DNA from: Pelargonium nanum
Lineage: Eukaryota > Streptophyta > Magnoliopsida > Geraniales > Geraniaceae
Assembly (NCBI GenBank): GCA_036897485.1
Contig: JAYMTF010001857.1
Coordinates: forward strand, 1 to 20,974
Direction of reading: 5' to 3'
DNA length: 20,974 nt
Notes under the pieces: generated by a model
The model's database searches: none
Told to the model about the DNA's origin: nothing
What the model saw: only the letters and a program-made list of their open reading frames with translations
In this document: positions 9,241-18,451 of the stretch, piece after piece
Position numbering within the stretch: the first letter of the stretch is position 1
How the letters are laid out: each line of letters opens with the position of its first letter
Position numbers and translations under genes: made by a program

Positions 9241-11700
9241 TTTTGAATTTTTTGGTCAACGACAAATAGTGTTGCGCCACGCCAGCGCGTGGTGTCACCT
9301 CACGCGTTTGTTTGCCATATAAGCAAAGTGCTTTAATTAGTTTGATATATAAGGTTTTTTTTCCTTAATCTGTAAGCTTTTTATTTTTATTATTTAGTGC
9401 AGTTATTTTTTTATATAAAAAATTAACTAACTATTCAATGTACTATTTTCTCTATTATATTGTCAGATTGCAACAAAAATTAGAGATAGAAGCTTAATAA
9501 AATGGTTACATTCTGGTCAAGAATAGGGAAATGACTAAGTTTACCATCAAGTCAGCTGGAAAGACCAGTTCAGTATGTTTTATGTTAACGGTCATATCAG
9601 TTAATCACTTTTCTATTGTATTTGATATGAATCACACATTTGGCCAAGATATTTTACAAGTTGTTTTGTTTAATTTTTATGAAGATAATTGAAATATATA
9701 CAAGTAACAAATGTACTTATTTTCACAGGGTCAACCAAAACTATTATAATGTATTTGTTGTTTTTTTACACGTGTTAAGACAATTGTTTTAAAATTTTAT
9801 ATATGTCGCAACTATGAGAAAAAAGATAGTGGCTCGAGCCCTCAAGGTAGAGTTCGAGGTTTAGATCCTTGTTCTTGAGTTCTTGATGTACGTATGAGGG
9901 TAGCATTTAGTAAAGACTCGAGTGTGTAATCGAAAAATTGTCTCGGGCGTGAAAATATAAATTCCAACTCGCGCGGAGAATCCAAAGCACACAACACAAG
10001 AGATGATACTAGTGCTTTTATGGAGATAAAATAAAAAGAGAAAATCTCTTGTAAATTATAAGGGATATCTTCATCTTACCATAGAATGTCAATTCATACT
10101 TACAAACCTAAATCATGTGTTGTAGTGTGGTTGGTTCTTGGAGGAGTGACGTTTGTTATGAGTGTTGAAGTTCTAATCTTTCGAGTGTGCTGACTACCAG
10201 CGTCTAGAAAACTTTGAAGCTCCCAAATGCTCTTTAATCATTGTAAGAAAGAGTCGAGGCCGAGAGAATTTCTACCGCTTCGGGTAGCATCTTAGTGCCT
10301 GCTTCGAGAGCGGATAGCGACACAACACTTGAGTATCACGCATCGCTCCACTCATGCTCGTTGTCACTTACAATATCATCAAATATTGTTCTAGTTTAAT
10401 TTGAAGTTGTGAGTTTGAGACCTATAATATTTACACTAAAACTCAGTAAAAAAAATACCTATTGCCCTTGTGGTCCTATATCCTATCCAACTCAAAATGA
10501 ATAATTATCTCTGCAAAAATTCATTCTTACAGTTCTAACCGTTCAAATTTCAGATTTTGCAACAACTCCATCATGCATATGAGGAGTAAATTCAAATTTG
10601 TATTTGTACTTATCCCAAACCACAACTTCATATGTAAAAGCTACTGTCACGCAAACAAATATCTACTATCTCAAACAAACATACGGAGTCCATATCCACA
10701 TTTTAAAATTTTAACTCATTCAACAAAAACACCATTCTCACTGGCCACTGCTCAAACTTTGGAGCTCGAAATAAATGGCTATATATATTGGAGCTAATCA
10801 ATTGTAGTTTTGATGCAACAATATAAACATGGAGATGATTTGGAGACCACAAGATAAGTACACTACACTAAATAACCACTAGTAACACTACTTGGAAAAA
10901 TGAAAATTATAAGGCCTTGCAAGGTGGATAAAATAATAATAATTATCATATATTAATTACCGCTTGGTCCAGCATGACTCGATTCCAACATTATTAACAA
11001 ACCAGATTCGATCAACATTATTAACAAATCAGATCGTCCTTGTTTATGAAACAACATATACCATTTCACAAGTTAATATAACATAATAGAATCAATTAAC
11101 CAAATTTGTATTTTATGAGTACAAAAAAGTAACTTATGCGTCATATTTCCTCCTTCAAACAAGAGACATTGAGTTTATGAAAAAATTAGCTCCTTAAATA
11201 AGCTCTACAAAAGCTCAACTTCTTAAATTTACCATTTTGTACATTATAGTGAACAATCTAGTATATTCTTCATTAAGATCTACATGTGACACTTTTTTCT
11301 AAGGATACATTAGAGTAACCAAACAAGTAGCTAGTTACTTATAAGTTGTTTCGAACTTACAATTAACATGTTAAATCAACACAGAGGAGTTCCATACTTT
11401 GGAAACATGTGTGTCCCATTCTATATGGTTTTGCACTATAGGAACTATCAAAATTTCCCTCCCATTCTCCCATCTAACAACAACTCCACTCTCAAATTTA
11501 ATGACAGACAACTAGTAGAAACTACAACTAGTGATTCCCCTTTCTTTTCTTTATTATTTATTTCCTTTTCAATTTTCCAGCTGTGTTTTGTGTATGTGTG
11601 TGGTGTCCCCAACCCCAAAGCAGAGCATGAAAGCACCAACATGATGACCACATGGCCCCAATTCCCAATCTCCTTCCCTTTTATTAACTAACCCTAGTTA
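9241..11700. other. Intergenic region between divergent PRA1B and FLA genes
   Basis: No gene is supported. The stretch at 9277-9292 forms a small GC hairpin (CCACGC, 4-base loop, GCGTGG). A block at about 9820-10380 is clearly less AT-rich and contains phrases such as CTCGAGCCCTCAAGG and CTACCGCTTCGGGTAGC. It looks like the remains of a repeat or a non-coding transcript, but I cannot classify it. A 27-bp tandem duplication (CAACATTATTAACAAACCAG) is at 10986-11036. The rest is plain AT-rich sequence. Confidence 0.55.
10986..11036. repeat. 27-bp tandem duplication
   Basis: CAACATTATTAACAAACCAG at 10986 is followed 27 bases later, at 11013, by CAACATTATTAACAAATCAG, with similar GAT-containing spacers. 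It is a small local duplication upstream of the FLA gene with no evident function. Confidence 0.8.
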
Positions 11701-11764
11701 CTCTCTCCTTCTAATACCCTCTCACTCCACTCTCCATTCTTGTTTTTTCTTCTCTTCTTTCACA
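11701..11764 (+). promoter_or_regulatory. CT-rich 5' leader of the FLA gene
   Basis: Directly before the ATG the plus strand is almost pure pyrimidine (TCTCTCC, CCCTCTCACTCC, TTTTTTCTTCTCTTC), a common feature of strongly transcribed plant leaders. A weak TATA-like TTTTATTAA lies near 11679. The start context CACAATGGC is favourable for plant translation. Confidence 0.4.
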
Positions 11765-13027
11765 ATGGCTATGGCTTCTTCATCGCCATTACTGCTTCTT
11801 GCTCTCTTCGCTCTCGCCGCCGCCTCCGCCACCGCCCACAACATCACCGAAATGCTCTCCGGCTTCTCGGAGTACTCCCAATTCAACTCCTACCTCTCCC
11901 AAACCAAGCTCGCCGACGAAATCAACAGCCGCCAGACCCTCACCGTCCTCGCCCTCAACAACGCCGCCATGACCAAAGTCGCCGCCGGCCACCCCCTCTC
12001 CGTCGTCAAGAACATCCTCTCCCTCCTCGTCGTTCTCGACTACTACGACCCGACCAAGCTCCACAAAATCTCCGACGGCACCACCCTCTCCACTACTCTC
12101 TACCAGACCACCGGCAACGCCCCCGGGAACCTCGGCTTCGTCAACATCACCGACCTCCAGGGCGGCAAGGTCGCCTTCGGCTCCGCGGCTCCTGGCTCCA
12201 AGCTTGACTCTACCTACACCAAATCTGTCAAGCAAATTCCCTACAACATCTCCGTTCTCGAGATCAGTTCTCCGATCATCGCTCCCGGCATGCTCACCGC
12301 CCCGGCACCCTCCGCCTCCGACGTCAACATCACCGGCCTGCTCGAGAAGGCTGGTTGCAAGACGTTCGCGAATCTCATCCTCACCAGCGGCGTGCTCAAG
12401 ATCTACGAGTCCGCCGTCGACAAGGGTTTGACTCTCTTCGCCCCCAATGACGAGGCGTTCAAGGCCGCCGGAGTGCCCGATCTGAGCAAGCTCACCAATG
12501 CCGAGGTGGTTACGCTTTTGCAGTACCACGCCATCCCCGGCTACACTCCGATGGGGACTCTGAAGACCACCAAGGACCCTCTCAACACGCTCGCCACCAA
12601 CGGAGCAGGAAAGTTCGATCTAACCGTGACCAGAGCCGGAGACTCGGTCACTCTCCACAGCGGAGTCGACTCGTCCCGAGTCGCCGACACCGTTCTCGAC
12701 TCCACGCCGCTCGCCATCTTCACCGTGGACAATGTGCTTCTTCCCGAGGAGTTGTTCGGGAAATCTCCTTCTCCGGCGCCAGCACCTGAGCCAGCGTCGT
12801 CTTCTCCGGCTCCTGCTCCCGGTCCAGCTTCGGAAGCCCCGGCAGAGGCTCCGACGCCCCTGGCCGCTTCACCTCCGGCTCCGCCGATGGAGACGCCCGA
12901 GGGATCTCCGGCGGATGCGCCGGCAGATCAGTCGGAGAAGAGCACTTCGGGTTCTGTGAGTGTTCACGTGGAGACTGCAACAGCATTGGCACTACTGGCT
13001 ACAGTTGCCTCAGTTATCTTGTTCTGA
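11765..13027 (+). CDS. FLA10: Fasciclin-like arabinogalactan protein, FLA8/FLA10 type, 420 aa
   Basis: FLAs are secreted, heavily O-glycosylated proteins held at the outer plasma membrane by a GPI anchor, acting in cell adhesion, wall assembly and signalling. Residues 1-24 form a signal peptide ([12 protein letters not shown]). Fasciclin domain 1 spans about 26-170 and domain 2 about 187-330, with a typical H1 motif [11 protein letters not shown] (222-232) and a YH motif in QYHAI (253-257). N-glycosylation sequons lie at 26, 127, 161 and 188. An AGP module rich in SPAPAP and APGPA follows at 334-388, where prolines are expected to be hydroxylated and carry arabinogalactan. The C-terminus (about 400-420, [15 protein letters not shown]) is a GPI-attachment signal after a small-residue site near SGS 395-397. 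The two-fasciclin, one-AGP-tail order and phrases such as [13 protein letters not shown] match Arabidopsis FLA8 and FLA10 from memory; which of the two is closer is unsure. There is no intron. The 5' half is strikingly rich in C at third positions. Confidence 0.94.
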   Translation: MAMASSSPLLLLALFALAAASATAHNITEMLSGFSEYSQFNSYLSQTKLADEINSRQTLTVLALNNAAMTKVAAGHPLSVVKNILSLLVVLDYYDPTKLHKISDGTTLSTTLYQTTGNAPGNLGFVNITDLQGGKVAFGSAAPGSKLDSTYTKSVKQIPYNISVLEISSPIIAPGMLTAPAPSASDVNITGLLEKAGCKTFANLILTSGVLKIYESAVDKGLTLFAPNDEAFKAAGVPDLSKLTNAEVVTLLQYHAIPGYTPMGTLKTTKDPLNTLATNGAGKFDLTVTRAGDSVTLHSGVDSSRVADTVLDSTPLAIFTVDNVLLPEELFGKSPSPAPAPEPASSSPAPAPGPASEAPAEAPTPLAASPPAPPMETPEGSPADAPADQSEKSTSGSVSVHVETATALALLATVASVILF

Positions 13028-13340
13028 GTGCTTAATTTGCTTTTGTTTTTTGTTATGTATGTTAGTAGTAATATTTTATTTTTCGGTCAGTGGTTAGACA
13101 GGCTTTATTTTCTATTTAATTTTTCATTTGGGAATTGTCGGTCTGTGGTGGCGAAATGAGCTAGCTGCGCATTTTAGCAGCAGCTGAAAGGCAATACTTG
13201 TTGTGTTGGTCTACACTCTAGAGAGGAGTGGTTAGGAAGAGTGTTCAGCTTCTTCTTTTTTTCTTTTTAATTTTATTTTTCAACTTACGATTGGATGCGC
13301 TTTTGTTTTATTTTCCAGAGAATAAATTCTTTTCTAGAAG
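13028..13340 (+). terminator. Probable 3' UTR of the FLA gene with poly(A) signals
   Basis: After the TGA at 13025-13027 the sequence turns T-rich (TTTGTTTTTTGTTATGT and later TTTTTAATTTTATTTTTC), as plant 3' UTRs do. A perfect AATAAA lies at 13321-13326, and a near-upstream TTGTTATGTATG motif at about 13049. The actual cleavage site cannot be read off. Confidence 0.4.
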
Positions 13341-14165
13341 CTCATAATGTTAAAATATATTTACTACATACCACAACTTTTATATATTGACCAATGACCA
13401 CCCACAAACCTTAGGTGCTTTCTGTACTGACATTTATCATTTATGTGCAGACATCAACTATAGAGTATAGGCCAAACATTTATGATTTAACAAGTTTTAA
13501 GTTTACACCTTACAGACCAACTAGTGAATGAGAAGAAATGAAAAACAGCGCAGAGAAAATAAATAGATGTGATGATACTGTTGTAGGAGAAAACACACAC
13601 GAACAACACTTAAATGTATAATACTGAGTCAAACGTGTTAGGTCATGTCATACCAAATGTGTTGAATCATACTCGTATCATATTAACAAGGCTCATTTAG
13701 TCATTCTGTCAAACATGTCGTGTTGGACCGAATAGCACACAAACAATCTTCAACACGACACACACAACATGCACGAATAGTCATCTCTACGTATAACCAT
13801 AGGCATGGTTGTCATTGAATTACCCAGTTTGCCCCGTTAGAAATCAACCTAAAGAATGTTGTAATCTGGTGGATGAAATAACACAATTCACAGGCAAACA
13901 TAAATTTTACACCCTTAACACAATAACATGCCAGAATCAAAAGATTTCCAGAAACATGGCATATAAAGAAGACATTGTACGATAATGGTGTTTAAACGTA
14001 GCACCTAAACATATATAATCATAGAGCTAAGGGAATAATGATATGGTGTCTTCCCAATGTGGCCAAACTAATTATGAGTCCTAATCATAAGATAGAAAAT
14101 GTTATCTGAACTTAAAAGGCACCTTGCTGCTCCTAGATTTAACATCCTGCGACGACGAGCAAGAT
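13341..14165. other. Intergenic region with a decayed hAT-like repeat
   Basis: No gene is supported. From about 13600 to 13789 the sequence has the CGTGTTAGGTCATGTC, AACATGTCGTGTTGG and CAACACGACACAC phrases seen in many plant hAT-type miniature elements. It ends in TAGTCATCTCTA, whose reverse complement TAGAGATGACTA resembles a decayed TAGGGGTGAC terminus. The left boundary is not clear. The remainder up to 14165 likely includes the 3' UTR of the minus-strand MDL gene. Confidence 0.4.
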
Positions 14166-16431
14166 TTAGAAAGTGGATCCATTCCATCCAAAGTTGGAGC
14201 CCTGCACAACAGATAGAACATCAGTACCTTTCAAGTGGCAGCAAACAACAAGACAGGACTTGTATATGCATACTAATATAGACATAACTTGGATACAAGA
14301 GGAATTAATAAGGCTAATAAGATCTTAGCTCAGTTTTTAACAGTAAAGATCTATTTACATTTAATTGTGCTGATGTAAAGCATGCAAACATTGTGCATAT
14401 TCTTGACTCTGATTGGCCTAAACAAACACGAAGAATGCAATGAGCTGAAAGAAACAGCATGGCAGTCACCCATCTATAAGGAACAACTAAGAATTTAGGA
14501 TTGCTTGCCTTGGTATCATAGAATTTGAGAAAGAATCTAGACTTGGGCACAGACAGCTTTGTCTCGAGAATGTTGGAAATTGCAGCACTCAGTTTCTTGT
14601 TCACGTCAGGGTTAAGTCCACCAATGGACACCAATTCTCCATAGGCTGCTGGCTGTTCAGTTCCACCAAATGCAATGGGTACTGATCCCTTCAGCACAAC
14701 CATAACATACTGCACATCGAAACGTACAAATTAGTCCTGGGTTCAAGAAGACTTGTATTTGGGCAATATAAAAATTCACCAAACACATAATATTCTTTCT
14801 AGCTTAAAGAAAATAGGCAAATAACTAAGGATAAGATGAAGTACACCTAGACACAGTTCCGGCTTCAGATTTATAACTAACACAAAGAGTTGACATAGCT
14901 GGTAGAAAATGAAAGTCGAGGTAAGAAAGTAAAGGTTCCATTCATTCTAGAAGTAAAATCTTTATTCCAGACTAACTGGAGGACAAACAATATGAAATAC
15001 TGTGTTGGTAACTTTTATGTCATTGCAAGTAAAATGAGCCATGCACAATGATGTAGATGCAACATAGAGAAAATAAGCCATCAAACAAAAGGAAGGTGCA
15101 TGCCTAGGGAAACATTTCCAAGATGAATCATCCAATTTGCTTTATCTCTATAAATGAATAAGCTAAGCTACTTCACTATTTACAGGCATGCAAAATACTA
15201 AAATGGCTCTTAACAAGCTGAACCACCACAATTTTCTGCAGAAGAAAAGAAACAGCACCCGAGGGCACAAGCCAGCAAGATAACACTTTTATGCATTATC
15301 CAAGTTACTCCCTCTGTCCCAAAATAGATGTCCACTTTCTCTATAAAAAAATCCCAAAATGAGTGTCCACTTTTCTTTTTAGCTAGTTAGATATGCATGC
15401 AACACCACCAATACCTCTAAGAGAAGTTAGTTCAAACACCTTACAGTTTATGAAAACAAAGACACATAGGGTTATAGGGGTAAAAATACAGCCCTAATTT
15501 ACTTGTCATTATATTCTACAAAAACGAGAAAGAGACCACTCATTTTGAGATGGAGGGAGTATATCATTATTCGCATGAATAAATAAGACATACTCCCTCC
15601 TTCTCAACAATGAGTGTATTGGTTTCCTTTTTATGAAAAATTAAGTTCGTAAGTGTTGTACATTTCCTCTGGTATACTCGTGAATGTGTGTTGTAACAAA
15701 CTTATGTGATACTAAGGATATTCATTTTGGGATGGAGGGAGTATAGTCTTACACTAAAAATCAGCTCAGCTTTGCAAAACACTACACAGATAACATTAGA
15801 GCCCCTAGTAATCCACACTTCCACACTGCTCATCTAGACATGTATATCAAATGACTTTCAAGGACAAGGTTAAGCAAGAACCATTCCCATTGCATATTTC
15901 AGCAACCAAAATTTTCAAGATCAACAGATAAAAAGAGCCAATATATGATAAATTTAGAACCACACGCCTAATTTCCTCTTGCACGCTCTTCAGTTAACTG
16001 AAAAGGAGCGTGTATTTCCCAAAAGAGGGGACAAAAAGATAGAGGTACACATCAAAACTGCAATTAGCTTAAAATCGGCATCAAAGTTTCATCTAACAAG
16101 TAAATAGCATTCAACACAGTCAGTCAAATTCAGCATATTCACCTAAAAGTAATTTTCGAAGATCGTGTTCCTCAAATCAGTCGGTGAAACACAATAGAGC
16201 TTGAGCTTGATCATAGAAATATCTCAACAAACTACAGTAAAAATGTTTACAATTCACAGATTCAACAGTTTATACACACCAGTACATAAACATATGTAGA
16301 GAGAGGGAGAGAGAGAGTACGTTCTCGGGCTTGCCGATGAGCTTGGCGACGGTGGAGGTGGCCTCGGAGAGGATGGCGGAGGTGTCGACGCCGTCGAGGC
16401 TAACGTTGACGGAGAGGTTCAGGCAAGGCAT
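14166..16431 (-). CDS. MDL2: MIF/D-dopachrome tautomerase-like protein (MDL), three exons, 115 aa
   Basis: Exons are 16431-16321, 14709-14509 and 14201-14166, giving 37 + 67 + 11 residues plus stop. Exon 1 encodes MPCLNLSVNVSLDGVDTSAI and ends KPEN; exon 2 begins YVMVVLKGSV and ends KFYDTK; exon 3 encodes GSNFGWNGSTF. All junctions are phase 0. The total equals the usual 115-residue length of the family. Proteins of this family form trimers with an N-terminal proline (Pro2 here) as the tautomerase base. Plant MDLs keep the fold, but reports describe weak tautomerase activity and roles in stress and immunity. No peroxisomal SKL end is present, so it resembles cytosolic MDL1/MDL2 rather than MDL3. 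Intron 1 (14710-16320, donor GAAC|GTACTC, acceptor GTGCAG) contains two miniature transposons. Intron 2 (14202-14508) has a GC donor (AAG|GCAAGC). A long minus-strand open frame running past exon 2 is merely intron read-through. The choice between MDL1 and MDL2 is tentative. Confidence 0.92.
14202..14508 (-). other. GC-AG intron 2 of the MDL gene
   Basis: The exon 2 end reads ACCAAG|GCAAGC and the acceptor is TTGTGCAG|GGCTCC. Only this GC donor restores the conserved family C-terminus KFYDTK-GSNFGWNGSTF in frame. There is no GT at or next to this exon boundary that would do so. AG|GCAAG is the normal context of the minor class of GC-AG introns, which are still removed by the major spliceosome. 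Confidence 0.85.
15306..15561. mobile_element. Stowaway-like MITE in MDL intron 1 (first copy)
   Basis: The left end TACTCCCTCTGTCCCAAAAT (15306-15325) and the right end, ending TGAGATGGAGGGAGTA at 15561, form a terminal inverted repeat. The ACTCCCTCCGTCCC sequence flanked by TA is the familiar terminus of Tc1/mariner-type (Stowaway-like) miniature elements in plants. AGATGTCCACTTT and GAGTGTCCACTTTT form an internal direct repeat at the left. The element is 256 bp with no coding capacity. Confidence 0.8.
15591..15743. mobile_element. Stowaway-like MITE in MDL intron 1 (second copy)
   Basis: It begins TACTCCCTCCTTCTCAACAA at 15591 and ends TTTTGGGATGGAGGGAGTA at 15743, an imperfect terminal inverted repeat with TA at both edges. 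It is 153 bp long and lies only 29 bp from the first copy. The interiors differ, so it is a separate insertion or a different subfamily and not a tandem duplicate. Confidence 0.75.
16297..16320. repeat. GA/CT microsatellite at the MDL intron 1 donor
   Basis: GTAGAGAGAGGGAGAGAGAGAGTAC on the plus strand ends exactly at the donor GT of the minus-strand MDL gene. The intron therefore starts with a CT-repeat immediately after the splice site. Confidence 0.8.
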
Positions 16432-16650
16432 TTTCACACTCTTTCGCTTGCTATCGATGACTCACTGACTTGTGCTAGAAATGAATAAACCCTCCCTTCT
16501 CTGACTTCCCATCCATCCATTTATGCATGGAGAGAGAAATTTTATGACATGAATTGCCATTACTGCCCCTAACCTAACTTCTTGGCTACACATCACATCA
16601 TCTATGCACAAGCCCAGCCCACATAGCTAGCAACCACTCCAGCCCAAGAC
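16432..16650 (-). promoter_or_regulatory. MDL upstream region with three site II (TGGGCT) elements
   Basis: Read on the minus strand, TGGGCT occurs at 16616-16611, 16621-16616 (overlapping the previous one) and 16646-16641, about 180-215 bases before the ATG. TGGGCY motifs (site II, TCP-bound) are common in promoters of constitutively expressed plant genes. The ATG is preceded by a purine-rich leader (AAAGAGTGTGAAA). No clear TATA box is seen; TCATAAAAT near 16540 is a weak candidate. Confidence 0.4.
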
Positions 16651-16712
16651 CACCTCAACATCCAACTGATGTAACAATCTTATAAATATGGGTATAATCT
16701 GTAAAGAAAAAA

Positions 16713-16862
16713 GAATCTCAGCCGATGATGTCACGTCATCGATTAACACTCATATCCGCCACAATAAATTTGTGGTTGCATAGCGCCCCATCTGGATCCA
16801 TTTCATGCGTCTCTTGACTGAAAGTATCAGACTCTCAACCAATATATAATGGTTGAGATTCC
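16713..16862. mobile_element. MITE-like element, copy 2
   Basis: The left end GAATCTCAGCC (16713-16723) and the right end GGTTGAGATTCC (16851-16862) are inverted copies with one mismatch. Inside, GATGATGTCACGTCATC and ATTAACACTCATAT correspond to copy 1 at 5.9 kb. The right arm contains the hairpin CTCAACCA-N8-TGGTTGAG (16834-16857), the counterpart of the left arm of copy 1. It is non-coding and in the same orientation as copy 1. Confidence 0.65.
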
Positions 16863-16869
16863 TGATACT

Positions 16870-17764
16870 CTAATCCGTAAATGTTGTAATTCAAATTACA
16901 GGGTTAGGTTTGTTGTAGGAATGGAAAAATATGTTATGGGCATGTAACAATGTTAAGCCTGATCCGTTTGATGATGTGTAGACTTAAGTTAGGTCCGAGT
17001 ATGCACGCGGATAAGTAGTCTTAAGTTGAGAGAATCAATTATCATCGCTAAGACATGGTTTTGATCTTGTCTGTCATGACTTGTTAATTTTTGTGTCTAC
17101 ACTCTACAGTTTTGTGTGCTTGAACTTGGGGATATCCTCAGTAGATGATTCATATGAAAATCAAACAACCTTTATGATTTTGGCACAAGATTCCTACATG
17201 ATGAACACCAACAACTCCAATATCTGCATTGTAATTAGAATGTAAATGAAGAAATTCAGTCTTATGCAAGCAAATATTTGAAACAATTGGGCACAGGCAT
17301 AGCCACAACAAAGAAGAAGAAGAAAGTTGGGAAAGAGCCATCATAACTCCAACTTTCATATCAGGGCTGAAGCATGCCATTTGTAACCTCCTGCAATCAC
17401 ATAAGAATATACAGAAAACCATATAAGAACACCTGTAGTTCACAGCTATTCGAGCATTATCAAATAGCGATCCAATGACTAAATATAGAATCGAAGAAAC
17501 ATTGAAATCCCCAAGCAAAACAGTGTCTTCTACAACTAATATGCACCATATTTAGACTGCAAAGAGCACCTAACAATTCCATTAAAGTCCTTGCGAGTTT
17601 TACAAATGTATTATGGATCATCTTACGCTTCTAATACCAAGAACGAAGCATATTTTTTGCACAAAGAAACACTTCATTCTTTCATAAATTCCTTTGCTTA
17701 GTGAACTGAGATAAATGCTCGTAACTGAGACAAACAATCTGCTGATTTTGCAATAGCTACTCAC
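16870..17764. other. Intergenic stretch without a supported gene
   Basis: A minus-strand open frame at 17518-17150 has plausible length but shows no recognisable domain and contains what looks like a splice acceptor (TGTGATTGCAG at about 17393-17403). I do not call it a gene. A short AAGAAGAAGAAG run lies near 17312. The region may carry further decayed parts of the transporter relic listed next. Confidence 0.45.
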
Positions 17765-17846
17765 CAGGCTAAACCCCCAAAGGCCAAATATGTAAAATAC
17801 AGATTCCCAGCCAAACATTTTGATAAGGGAAGGAGCAAAAAGAAGC
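17765..17846 (-). pseudogene. Isolated exon resembling a PHT4 (ANTR) anion transporter
   Basis: On the minus strand the acceptor TGTTCTGCAG at 17847 opens an 82-nt exon ending at the donor CTG|GTGAGT at 17765. It reads LLFAPSLIKMFGWESVFYIF and then GLWGFSL. This resembles a membrane segment of the plant PHT4 family of phosphate/anion transporters (major facilitator superfamily), where phrases like FGWESVFYIFG are typical. No other exon of such a transporter could be recognised within the window on either side, and the next gene upstream begins within 610 bases. It is therefore most likely a duplicated or captured fragment. A possible preceding exon (about 18061-18030, between TTTTCAG and GTGGGT) is phase-compatible but unlike the family. 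Confidence 0.55.
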
Positions 17847-18451
17847 CTGCAGAACATTTATTCATTATTCTATGAAACATTATAATTATAAAAACAAACT
17901 AATCAGTGAAAAGAAAGCGATATAGGAAGAATATTAATTACCTAAAGGAATAACATCATACAGTTGTCACTTAAAAGTCGTAGAAAATAAATAGGAGAAC
18001 AGCTTGACAGAGGAAATTTCAAGGAATTTGTTGCAGAACCCACCTTGCCATAGTGCAAATGTGTAGATATAACTGAAAAGGGAATAAAATGAGAACACGG
18101 CCAAGAAAATTGCTTAAGTGAAAGGATTTGAACTTATATGCGAAGAATAAATTAAAAAACACTGAAACAGTTTACCTAAAGAGTAAGGACAAGTTTAATC
18201 ACATGAACTATGCATTTTTGGAGGCAGATATACATAGCCAATACATATACAAAATACATCAAACAAATTGTCATGTTCAAGTCATTGCTTTGATCTCAGG
18301 GACAAACAGATATACAGAAACAGTACAAAAACATATCCAATCTAAGATATGTGGGTGGGTAGGCATGGCATGCTAATGTTTCAAGCTTATCAACTATGAA
18401 CACAATTTTCATAGTATTAGAGTAAAAGAGCTCACAATTTATATGTACTGC
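17847..18451. other. Likely 3' UTR and flank of the Cys-rich gene
   Basis: The sequence is AT-rich, with only short unconvincing open frames. On the minus strand it directly follows the TGA of the Cys-rich gene (18454-18452), so part of it should be that gene's 3' UTR. No clear poly(A) signal stands out. Confidence 0.45.

Noticed and set aside
9825..9870. Possible SINE with tRNA-like box A (AGTGGCTCGAG) and box B (AGTTCGAGGT)
   Set aside because: Box A fits poorly, the spacing is short, and there is no clear A- or T-tail or target duplication.
11740..12529. Overlapping Arg/Pro-rich (plus) and Gly/Val-rich (minus) frames over the FLA gene
   Set aside because: Both are shadows of the FLA coding sequence caused by its strong C bias at third positions.
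14314..14508. C-terminal extension of MDL exon 2 in the open frame
   Set aside because: It is intron 2 read-through; the conserved family ending is encoded at 14201-14166 after the GC-AG intron.
17150..17518. Minus-strand frame containing LGDFNV, reminiscent of a LINE endonuclease motif
   Set aside because: None of the other endonuclease or reverse-transcriptase motifs follow, and the rest is hydrophobic low-information sequence; a chance match is likelier.
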